Source: Pilatotrama ljubarskyi (Eukaryota > Basidiomycota > Agaricomycetes > Polyporales > Polyporaceae). Taken from it: DNA of 13,349 bases. The stretch lies in the NCBI GenBank assembly GCA_022385805.1, contig MU277851.1, forward strand, positions 1-13,349, written 5' to 3'. Both the position numbers and the translations under genes were made by a program. Positions 1 to 8,276 of the stretch are shown here, piece after piece. The notes beneath the pieces were generated by a model. It was not told the origin of the DNA and did no database searches. It saw only the letters and a list, made by a program, of their open reading frames with translations. How positions within the stretch are numbered: the first letter of the stretch is position 1; every line of letters begins with the position of its first letter.

Positions 1-874
1 GTGCGGCAAGCTCGAGGAGGCGCGCCCGCCCGCAGGCAACCTCGGTGAGCTCCCGTCTACTGCACCGACGCTGACTTTGGAAACGGCCCCGGTGCGTGTT
101 CGCCGTGCGGCCACCCTGGCAGATCTCCTTCAGCGACAGGTCCTGGTCCGCGGTGCATCTCTCCACGATGAGGCCGGCGAGCGCCTCACGGGCGAAGAAC
201 TCCTCGCTCGAGCCGGCCGCGCACTAGACGAGATGGCTCGCGAAGGCCTCTCCCCGCCCGGCGACGGAGAAATCGAGCAAGCAAAAGTGCTTCGGCACGA
301 CGATGTGGTGTTCACTACAACCACCCCCGACATGGCCAAGTGGCTGCTCAAGCCCGCCGTGGCCAAGCCCTTCGCCCACAAGATCGGACTCCAGGCCCAG
401 GTGATAGAGCGTACTTACAAGCTTGTTGCAGAGCGAGTGCCGATCGCGTTCAAGCCCAATGACCCAGCCACGCTTCGCGCGGCGTAACGCGCGCACGGCC
501 TGAGGCATCTTGCCATTGCCCGTGCTGAGTGGATCAAGCCAGTCGAACGGCGCTCTCCTGGGCAGCGGACCGCCTTCATCATGCTGATGATCACAGGTGT
601 AGACCAGGCGAACCGGGCGTTGAAAGGGCTAACTCTTGCAGGGCGAAAGGTCCTGGTGCGGCGGGACCTCGAGGAGCCTAAGCGCTGCGCGCGCTGCCAG
701 AGCTATGATGGGCACTTCGCGCGCGAGTGTCGGGCGGTAACCGACATCTGCGCGCACTGCGCCGGGACGCACCCCACCTCTCAGTGCGAGGTGGCAGGGG
801 AGCCTCGCGCCCACCGTTGCGCGAACTGTGGAGTAGATGGGCATGCTGCGTGGGACCGCTCATGCCCCACGTAG
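1..874 (+). pseudogene. LINE (Tad1-like) ORF1/gag, 5'-cut by the window, internal stop
   Basis: This is the C-terminal part of a gag-like ORF1 protein of a fungal non-LTR retrotransposon, which coats element RNA. The frame is open from the window start (codons at 2, 5, ...) up to TAA at 485-487, then open again in the same frame to the stop at 872-874. The conserved block WIKPVERRSPGQR follows the internal stop, and then three zinc knuckles: C-x2-C-x5-H-x4-C, C-x2-C-x3-H-x4-C and C-x2-C-x4-H-x6-C. The continuous frame across the TAA shows a single nonsense change, most easily from GAA or CAA, rather than two genes. The N-terminal part lies left of the window; its mirror copy at 6831-8276 shows what it should look like. 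No reverse transcriptase follows. Confidence 0.85.
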
Positions 875-1769
875 CTTGAAAGAATCACCGGCAGATAAGA
901 CAGAGGTATCAGCCTTGACAATGTCGTGTGCACGTGCCCCAGGTCGGATACTCTAGGGCCATGCCGGAGTGTCATTTTATGTTGCGAGCTCTGGTGAGAT
1001 GATTCCGACAAGCGAATGAAACGTAGGGCGGAGGAGCTTGACACGGCGGACAGCGCCATGCACGGAAGATCGTCCTTGATGGGAGGGCGGCTGAGGACGG
1101 CGTGCATGTGTTGTTGACGGATAGGAAACAATGGATCCGTCAGTGTATGGTTGTGCGCAATCCGTCCGTATGTAGGTGACCGTTCGTTGTGCCCTTTGTA
1201 GCCCCTTCGTACTTCGCGGTACGGTGTATGGTCGGCGACGTCGGCGCTAGCGCGCACACTCCCAGGGTGCGGCGCCTTGCTCTCGCGCTGGGCACTGGAC
1301 ATTGGATGCATGCGCGACTCTCCATCTTTGAGTACAACCTTCTCAGCTGCCCTCCGTCTCCCAGTCGAGTCCTCACTCATACGACGACGACGCGTTGACC
1401 ACCTGCTTCCCAGGCGCTCCCTGCAATCCTAGGCCGCTCAGTCTCGGCTCTAGCATCCCGCCGGCATCCCCGCATCGCCATTCGTTCACCTTTCTTAAGA
1501 GGTTGATGGGTCTCTCTCGCGATTCCAAGGAGGTACATGCTTAAGCTCGGATCATGCGTCCTTTGTTGACGAGTTCTAGGTTCTGTCCTCAATCTTCAAG
1601 GCGGAACGTAACGCGAGAGGAGAATTTCGTTGGCAGGCATTCGTGCAGGTGTGTCACACAATGTCATATATAGCATAGAACGGCCCCAGCGTCATGCTCG
1701 TTGCGTAGGCTCTCGAAGACCTTGATTTCAAGTGGCAACAGACCGGAGGCGTTGAGTTCAGGTTCACGG

Positions 1770-1785
1770 CCCCAGCACGCTGGGG
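1770..1785. repeat. Short perfect hairpin (7-base stem)
   Basis: CCCCAGC, two bases, then GCTGGGG. The stem is perfect and GC-rich. It has no U-tract and is not a bacterial terminator in this eukaryotic setting. A function is not evident; its mirror copy is at 5920-5935. Confidence 0.5.
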
Positions 1786-2616
1786 AGGCGGGATCTTGGT
1801 GTTTCACAAGGCAAGTTTTCTGGCTCGCGGCCACCCGTCATCTGACAAGTTGAGTACCAGATTCACGGCAATGTATTAGACAGCCGCGCTCAAGACTAGT
1901 ACGTTCCCGGTGCCCTTTGTATTCAGACCTTGTCTGATGTGTTTACAGTATTGCGACTCGCTTACGGCGCAAGTACGGTTGGGAGGCGGCGACTTTTGCT
2001 GAGTCGCAAGACTAGCATGGTGACGGCACGGAGGGTTTCTTGTCTCGAACGTATCACGGTAAATACAGCGCGTATCTAGTCAAAGCAGACGTTGGTCTGG
2101 ATTCTCAAGGGCAATCTCACTAGCAGTGACGTCGGCCCGATCATCTGAGGCTTCCGATCACTCTTGCGGGGTTGAGGTACCGGGCGTTGCTCTAGTAGCC
2201 GGAGGTACCAACGCTGCGGACATCCGACGGTGCCGCCGGCAGAACCGCTCGGCCGGGCTCGGGCGCCTGCAAGTATCGTTGAGCCCAAACGGAGCTGCTC
2301 GAAGTCTCAGACGTGGTAAGCGCGGCATGGTGGATACCTGGATAGAACGTCACCGAGCTGAACGTTCACCGAGGGCATTAGCAATGCACAAGGCCACTCA
2401 TCAGCCGTAGCATGGCCCTGCCGACGGCCGCGGAAGCAAGCGCGGCAGCAAAACGGATGGCTATGAGCGGAGCCGGGAGGCACACGGATGGATATGGCTA
2501 ACGGCCGTATCCTGACCATACAGAGACTGTATGTGAGAGATTCTACCATCGAACAGTACTCACGCCGGCTTCAGCAGCGGTGGCTCGGACACACGCCGTA
2601 CAGAAACACGACACCC

Positions 2617-3050
2617 CCCGCGTCTTTGCAAACTCAGGTACGTTTTGCAAATATACGACGATTTGTAAAGACGCGGGTGCTGTGCAAAACACAGGTGCGC
2701 GGAGTGGCGACGGCCTGCCAGAGGATACCGAGTACTGAAATATATACTATTGGTAGCCAGCCATTTTGAAGCAATGATGCCGCAGTGGTATATGGCTTGG
2801 AGTGCCTGTTGATATCACCTGAAGTGCGCGCGTTCGACCCGGCTGAATGCAATTTTTAGGCACGACATCTTGATGGGCGCTTATATGCAGGCCACCTGTT
2901 ACAGGATCCCTTCGCCCTTTTTGTTGCTTGTTGTAAGGTGATGGCACGCATATGGTGCCCTGGGACTACAAGTGGACTATTGCACTAGGATCACATGAGT
3001 GCTGTTTTGCAAACCTCGCTCGGGCTGATAGGCCGGGCGCTTTGCAAACC
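2617..3050. repeat. Cluster of TTTGCAAA-like motifs with a 16-base inverted repeat (left arm)
   Basis: TTTGCAAA or close variants occur at 2625-2632, 2643-2650 (TTTTGCAA), 2662-2669 (TTTGTAAA), 2682-2688 (GTGCAAA), 3005-3012 and 3041-3048. The last two share the extended form TTTGCAAACC. CCCGCGTCTTTGCAAA at 2617-2632 is an inverted repeat of TTTGTAAAGACGCGGG at 2662-2677 (15 of 16 pairs) around a 29-base loop that itself contains a copy. Motif clusters of this kind close to an element end are typical subterminal binding sites for a DNA-transposon transposase; which transposase, if any, cannot be told here. Confidence 0.65.
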
Positions 3051-3062
3051 ATAATGTAAACT

Positions 3063-3072
3063 CTACACGTAC
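3063..3072. repeat. Left copy of a 10-base direct repeat flanking the spacer
   Basis: CTACACGTAC here matches CTACACGAAC at 4629-4638 in 9 of 10 positions and in the same orientation. The first four bases belong to the end of the left arm. It reads like one half of a target-site duplication made when the LYS9-bearing segment inserted, but it is short and imperfect. Confidence 0.5.
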
Positions 3073-3240
3073 CGTCAAGGGAGGTCAGCGGGACGAAAAG
3101 CTTGAGAGGGTCTAGGAGAGCGTGCCTCTCACTGTCCTCGGAGGTGGCGCATCCGTACGTCTAGGTACGAGACCATTCCCAGGGCTTCGGAATCGGGAGC
3201 GTCCTTCCGGAGCGTCCACGGGACTACGTAACCCCGAATC

Positions 3241-3688
3241 TCAACGTACTAGGACATTGACCGTGGCGGCGGTATGAACATACTGTAGCTCTCGACCGTC
3301 ATCCAGCCTACATAGATACCACCCCCACTCGATAATCGACTCTTTGACCCTTATTCTTGGGACGTTTACTGCCTCGGGAAGCTGTTCGAACGGATGGTCA
3401 AGGTGAGCATGCAGCAATCGATACAGAAAAGTCCTCACCGTGCGCATGGCGTGCAGCTCAGATATTGGGGCAAGGCCTCGCCTCCCTGGATAGTTCGTCG
3501 AATTACGCAGTGGCTGATCGGTGAGGAAAGAGGCTGCGCCGATGTCTATCATCGCAGACCTACAGCGCGTAGGGCGCGTCAAATCATCACCCTGGTACAG
3601 TGGGTTACTTGGTTCTCTGAATCGGGAAGCAAAGTATCTGGTTGGGTGCGCTTGACCTCGACGTCCTCCCGCCCTCTCAGGGAGTAGT
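3241..3688 (-). other. Sequence downstream of LYS9 fragment; possible unknown coding remnant
   Basis: I do not recognise this stretch. A minus-strand frame ends at 3241 and is open for 178 codons upward into the LYS9 tail in another frame. Its last ~60 codons (to about 3430) have a protein-like composition, with the segment IIEWGWYLCRLDDGRELQY followed by about 14 more residues and a stop. That could be the end of a neighbouring gene or chance. No start, intron signals or family could be assigned. Positions 3067-3240 show nothing beyond the junction repeats. Confidence 0.25.
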
Positions 3689-4628
3689 TCACCGACACAA
3701 GCCGAGGATCTCGCGGATGGGATCGCAGATCTTCTTCGAGTACGGTGCGATGACGCCCGGAGTCTTGAAGACACCATCTAGGATCAGCTGCACCGCGATA
3801 CCGCACGGCACGCCGACGTAGAGTGCCATGGCGGAGTGGCCCCGCGGCTCGCCGTACACCTCGAGCGTCGAGGTGATCGTCGACTCGGAACCGTCCGCCC
3901 ATTCGACGATGAACTTGTGCTGCAGCATGACCAGGTCGCGCTCGCCCTCCTCGTACTTCATCAGCGTCTCGAGGCGCGCGCAGAGCGTGTCGAGCAGCGT
4001 GCCGTCGCGCACCGTCGCGGGCTCGTTCGAGAAGAGGCCGATCCACTTGAGGCCGGAGATGATGCGCCGGCTCTCGGACTCGTTCGGGAACTGGCAGAGC
4101 TCCTTTACGCGGGCGACGAGAGTGCTATGATACGCGAACAAGGCGTCAGCAACTGTACAACTTTCCGGGAAGAGAGGTGGAAAGCGTACCTCTCGTTTGC
4201 GTCCGACGCGCCGATGGCCTGCTGCATGACCTGCGCCCAGGTCAGGCCCTCCTTGAGCCACGGCTTCTCCTCGAGGTTGAGCCAGCCGAGGGCGACGAGC
4301 GCCTTGACAATTCGGGGAAGCCCTGTTAGCGGAGCGTGCCGCGGATGACGGTGTCCGCCTCGGGGATGTTGTAATACTCGCGGAAGGGGACCGAGTTGCG
4401 GTTGGGGTACGCGACGAAGGCGAACGCGGGCGTGATGTAGTACGGCTTCGCGGTCGACATGAGGTCCTTGCCGGACACATTCACCTGCTGGCCGTTCGCG
4501 AGGTAGGACGCGTCGTTGAGGAGCGCGAGGAGGCCGCCGCGAGGGGACCAGGAGAACTTGTAGCCGAGCGGGTTGTCGGAGCACTCGGGCGCGGGGAGAC
4601 CGCCGCAGGAGGAGTGGAACTCCTTGAA
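3689..4628 (-). pseudogene. LYS9: Saccharopine reductase (LYS9) C-terminal fragment, disrupted
   Basis: Saccharopine dehydrogenase (NADP+, L-glutamate-forming) makes saccharopine in the fungal alpha-aminoadipate route to lysine. The minus strand reads KEFHSSCGGLPAPECSDNPL at the cut 5' end, then GKDLMSTAKPYY, AFVAYPNRNS, IPEADTVIRGTLR, the block VKALVALGWLNLEEKPWL, and LLDTLCARLETLMKYEEGER, ERDLVMLQHKFIVEWADG and GVIAPYSKKICDPIREIL, all hallmarks of the family's C-terminal half. A 65-base intron (4189-4125, GTACGC..CATAG, with CTGAC branch site) separates IGASDANE from TLVARVKELC, so this is a DNA copy, not a retrocopy. Lesions: TAA at 4328-4326 where the family has Tyr (TAC), and one base missing near 4309-4313 in the GFPEF-V block. 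The last residues (stop 3691-3689) are also shortened or altered. The N-terminal NADP-binding part is absent. In Cryptococcus and relatives this enzyme is fused behind spermidine synthase; the fragment is too short to test that here. Confidence 0.92.
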
Positions 4629-4638
4629 CTACACGAAC
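4629..4638. repeat. Right copy of the 10-base direct repeat flanking the spacer
   Basis: CTACACGAAC ends exactly where the right arm begins (4639). With the following GTAG it forms CTAC-6-GTAG, so it also completes the palindrome: arm, 6-base centre, arm. The LYS9 homology stops at about 4626-4628, just before this repeat. Confidence 0.5.
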
Positions 4639-6830
4639 GTAGAGTTTACATTATGGTTTGCAAAGCGCCCGGCCTATCAGCCCGAGCGAGGTTTGCAAAA
4701 CAGCACTCATGTGATCCTAGTGCAATAGTCCACTTGTAGTCCCAGGGCACCATATGCGTGCCATCACCTTACAACAAGCAACAAAAAGGGCGAAGGGATC
4801 CTGTAACAGGTGGCCTGCATATAAGCGCCCATCAAGATGTCGTGCCTAAAAATTGCATTCAGCCGGGTCGAACGCGCGCACTTCAGGTGATATCAACAGG
4901 CACTCCAAGCCATATACCACTGCGGCATCATTGCTTCAAAATGGCTGGCTACCAATAGTATATATTTCAGTACTCGGTATCCTCTGGCAGGCCGTCGCCA
5001 CTCCGCGCACCTGTGTTTTGCACAGCACCCGCGTCTTTACAAATCGTCGTATATTTGCAAAACGTACCTGAGTTTGCAAAGACGCGGGGGGTGTCGTGTT
5101 TCTGTACGGCGTGTGTCCGAGCCACCGCTGCTGAAGCCGGCGTGAGTACTGTTCGATGGTAGAATCTCTCACATACAGTCTCTGTATGGTCAGGATACGG
5201 CCGTTAGCCATATCCATCCGTGTGCCTCCCGGCTCCGCTCATAGCCATCCGTTTTGCTGCCGCGCTTGCTTCCGCGGCCGTCGGCAGGGCCATGCTACGG
5301 CTGATGAGTGGCCTTGTGCATTGCTAATGCCCTCGGTGAACGTTCAGCTCGGTGACGTTCTATCCAGGTATCCACCATGCCGCGCTTACCACGTCTGAGA
5401 CTTCGAGCAGCTCCGTTTGGGCTCAACGATACTTGCAGGCGCCCGAGCCCGGCCGAGCGGTTCTGCCGGCGGCACCGTCGGATGTCCGCAGCGTTGGTAC
5501 CTCCGGCTACTAGAGCAACGCCCGGTACCTCAACCCCGCAAGAGTGATCGGAAGCCTCAGATGATCGGGCCGACGTCACTGCTAGTGAGATTGCCCTTGA
5601 GAATCCAGACCAACGTCTGCTTTGACTAGATACGCGCTGTATTTACCGTGATACGTTCGAGACAAGAAACCCTCCGTGCCGTCACCATGCTAGTCTTGCG
5701 ACTCAGCAAAAGTCGCCGCCTCCCAACCGTACTTGCGCCGTAAGCGAGTCGCAATACTGTAAACACATCAGACAAGGTCTGAATACAAAGGGCACCGGGA
5801 ACGTACTAGTCTTGAGCGCGGCTGTCTAATACATTGCCGTGAATCTGGTACTCAACTTGTCAGATGACGGGTGGCCGCGAGCCAGAAAACTTGCCTTGTG
5901 AAACACCAAGATCCCGCCTCCCCAGCGTGCTGGGGCCGTGAACCTGAACTCAACGCCTCCGGTCTGTTGCCACTTGAAATCAAGGTCTTCGAGAGCCTAC
6001 GCAACGAGCATGACGCTGGGGCCGTTCTATGCTATATATGACATTGTGTGACACACCTGCACGAATGCCTGCCAACGAAATTCTCCTCTCGCGTTACGTT
6101 CCGCCTTGAAGATTGAGGACAGAACCTAGAACTCGTCAACAAAGGACGCATGATCCGAGCTTAAGCATGTACCTCCTTGGAATCGCGAGAGAGACCCATC
6201 AACCTCTTAAGAAAGGTGAACGAATGGCGATGCGGGGATGCCGGCGGGATGCTAGAGCCGAGACTGAGCGGCCTAGGATTGCAGGGAGCGCCTGGGAAGC
6301 AGGTGGTCAACGCGTCGTCGTCGTATGAGTGAGGACTCGACTGGGAGACGGAGGGCAGCTGAGAAGGTTGTACTCAAAGATGGAGAGTCGCGCATGCATC
6401 CAATGTCCAGTGCCCAGCGCGAGAGCAAGGCGCCGCACCCTGGGAGTGTGCGCGCTAGCGCCGACGTCGCCGACCATACACCGTACCGCGAAGTACGAAG
6501 GGGCTACAAAGGGCACAACGAACGGTCACCTACATACGGACGGATTGCGCACAACCATACACTGACGGATCCATTGTTTCCTATCCGTCAACAACACATG
6601 CACGCCGTCCTCAGCCGCCCTCCCATCAAGGACGATCTTCCGTGCATGGCGCTGTCCGCCGTGTCAAGCTCCTCCGCCCTACGTTTCATTCGCTTGTCGG
6701 AATCATCTCACCAGAGCTCGCAACATAAAATGACACTCCGGCATGGCCCTAGAGTATCCGACCTGGGGCACGTGCACACGACATTGTCAAGGCTGATACC
6801 TCTGTCTTATCTGCCGGTGATTCTTTCAAG
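4639..6830. other. Gene-poor part of right arm (mirror of 875-3066)
   Basis: Exact mirror of the left-arm stretch, with the same features in reverse: TTTGCAAA cluster at 4655-5088, hairpin at 5920-5935, and the 199-codon open frame at 6325-6924 on the plus strand. No recognisable gene. Nothing in this arm has diverged from its partner, so neither copy shows signs of separate selection or decay. Confidence 0.6.
4655..5088. repeat. Cluster of TTTGCAAA-like motifs (right arm mirror)
   Basis: Mirror image of the cluster in 2617-3050, including the 15/16 inverted repeat now at 5028-5043 and 5073-5088. In both arms the cluster sits at the inner, spacer-facing end. Confidence 0.65.
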
Positions 6831-8276
6831 CTACGTGGGGCATGAGCGGTCCCACGCAGCATGCCCATCTACTCCACAGTTCGCGCAACGGTGGGCGCGA
6901 GGCTCCCCTGCCACCTCGCACTGAGAGGTGGGGTGCGTCCCGGCGCAGTGCGCGCAGATGTCGGTTACCGCCCGACACTCGCGCGCGAAGTGCCCATCAT
7001 AGCTCTGGCAGCGCGCGCAGCGCTTAGGCTCCTCGAGGTCCCGCCGCACCAGGACCTTTCGCCCTGCAAGAGTTAGCCCTTTCAACGCCCGGTTCGCCTG
7101 GTCTACACCTGTGATCATCAGCATGATGAAGGCGGTCCGCTGCCCAGGAGAGCGCCGTTCGACTGGCTTGATCCACTCAGCACGGGCAATGGCAAGATGC
7201 CTCAGGCCGTGCGCGCGTTACGCCGCGCGAAGCGTGGCTGGGTCATTGGGCTTGAACGCGATCGGCACTCGCTCTGCAACAAGCTTGTAAGTACGCTCTA
7301 TCACCTGGGCCTGGAGTCCGATCTTGTGGGCGAAGGGCTTGGCCACGGCGGGCTTGAGCAGCCACTTGGCCATGTCGGGGGTGGTTGTAGTGAACACCAC
7401 ATCGTCGTGCCGAAGCACTTTTGCTTGCTCGATTTCTCCGTCGCCGGGCGGGGAGAGGCCTTCGCGAGCCATCTCGTCTAGTGCGCGGCCGGCTCGAGCG
7501 AGGAGTTCTTCGCCCGTGAGGCGCTCGCCGGCCTCATCGTGGAGAGATGCACCGCGGACCAGGACCTGTCGCTGAAGGAGATCTGCCAGGGTGGCCGCAC
7601 GGCGAACACGCACCGGGGCCGTTTCCAAAGTCAGCGTCGGTGCAGTAGACGGGAGCTCACCGAGGTTGCCTGCGGGCGGGCGCGCCTCCTCGAGCTTGCC
7701 GCACACGCGAGCCAACGCCTCCTCCGTCTTCTGGACGCTCTCGCAGGCTCCTTTCAGCTCCGTCACCGACTCCTCCATCTCGCCCCTCATCCTTTCCACG
7801 CTCTTGGTAAGGGCCGCCATGCGCGCCTCGACATGAGACGCGTGCTCGTCCAGCCTGATGGTGAGCTGCGTCTCCGCCCTCTCGAGGACGACGCGGCTGA
7901 CGGCCTCCTGCGCTTCTTCCACCAGGACTGCTTTCGCGACGTAAGCGAGGGCTATGAGGCCCCTCTGTGCGAGTTCGTGAGCAGGACGCAGGTATGCGAG
8001 GTGGAGCAGACCGGTTATGAGCGACTCAGGCGTTACGGCATGGTCGCCTTCCGGGATCAGCAGCTTGTTTTGTAGGAATTCGATGGCGGTGCCCAGGTCC
8101 GGTATTACGCTCTCCGCATCCGTCCACGCCTCCTCCTGCGAGGTGGGAAGGAGTCTCGATGCTGTCATCCTCGTACTCTTTGTCCCTGGAGGTTTTTCGC
8201 GGGCGCCTACAGGTGTCTGAGTCGACGGCGGCGTGCTGACGGGTCTAGATGGCTGTCGGCGGCCTGAGAAGGACAT
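6831..8276 (-). pseudogene. LINE (Tad1-like) ORF1/gag, full length but with an internal stop
   Basis: This is the mirror copy of the left gag, with its N-terminus included. I start it at ATG 8276 (residues MSFSGRRQ); the frame is open four codons further up but offers no ATG there. The protein has a Ser/Pro/Thr-rich basic N-terminus, a long Glu/Ala/Arg-rich stretch around residues 110-200 that reads as a coiled coil (likely oligomerisation), a middle domain, then TAA at 7220-7218 after 352 codons. Beyond it the same frame runs 128 codons to the end, through WIKPVERRSPGQR and three CCHC-type knuckles that would bind nucleic acid. A functional Tad1/I-type element would have ORF2 (endonuclease, reverse transcriptase) next; here about 2.2 kb with no such coding follows. 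The element copy is therefore dead twice over. Read-through of the TAA is possible but nothing in the sequence supports it. Confidence 0.88.

Larger units (their letters stand above)
1..3066. repeat. Left arm of a giant perfect inverted repeat (open at window start)
   Basis: Every base i here pairs with the complement of base 7705-i in 4639-7704. I compared the outermost bases (1 with 7704), several internal noncoding stretches and the innermost bases (3066 with 4639). All matched, and every open frame in one arm has a mirror twin of identical sequence and length, so there is no indel in 3066 bases. Pairing stops sharply at 3066/4639 (3067 a does not pair with 4638 c). The arm is cut by the window start, so its outer end is unknown. 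Such identity means a very recent inverted duplication, ongoing gene conversion between arms, or the long terminal repeats of one large element. Confidence 0.97.
875..3066. other. Gene-poor part of left arm, between gag and the centre
   Basis: I recognise no gene here. The longest open frame is on the minus strand (1380-781, 199 codons), rich in Ser, His and Arg and partly antisense to the gag knuckles; it matches no family I know. Small structures: a hairpin at 1770-1785, a 9-base inverted repeat (1951-1959 TTGCGACTC with 2001-2009 GAGTCGCAA), and the 9-base direct repeat CAAGACTAG at 1891 and 2007. From about 2600 the base composition becomes more AT-rich and TTTGCAAA-like motifs appear. 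Neither reverse transcriptase nor transposase motifs were found in any frame. It could be decayed LINE sequence, the noncoding end of a DNA transposon, or both. Confidence 0.6.
3067..4638. other. Unique spacer between the arms (1572 bases)
   Basis: This is the only part of 1-7704 that is not duplicated. It contains a LYS9 3' fragment (3689-4628) and 0.6 kb of sequence downstream of it. Its two ends carry the short inverted match TCAAGG (3075-3080) and CCTTGA (4622-4627), which may be chance because the right one is LYS9 coding sequence. It could be an inserted segment, as the flanking 10-base repeats suggest, or the old locus between two inverted insertions. Confidence 0.8.
4639..7704. repeat. 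Right arm of the giant inverted repeat
   Basis: Reverse complement of 1-3066 with no indel and no mismatch found in any part compared. 7704 is only the limit set by the left window edge; the gag gene that starts in this arm runs on to 8276 without a break, so the repeat may continue outward, possibly through the KDZ transposase gene. The inner end begins GTAGAGTTTAC (4639-4649), the complement of GTAAACTCTAC at 3056-3066. Confidence 0.97.

Noticed and set aside
4320..4330. The TAACAG in the LYS9 fragment as the end of a second intron
   Set aside because: GCTAACAG resembles a branch site plus acceptor, but the coding match is continuous up to RGTLR, so there is no intron body or donor. A Tyr to stop change is simpler, and the nearby one-base deletion needs its own explanation anyway.
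1..7704. Palindrome as a simple fold-back read chimera
   Set aside because: Fold-back artefacts usually turn around within a few bases. Here 1572 unique bases, including an identifiable host gene fragment, sit between the arms. An artefact is still not excluded without reads.
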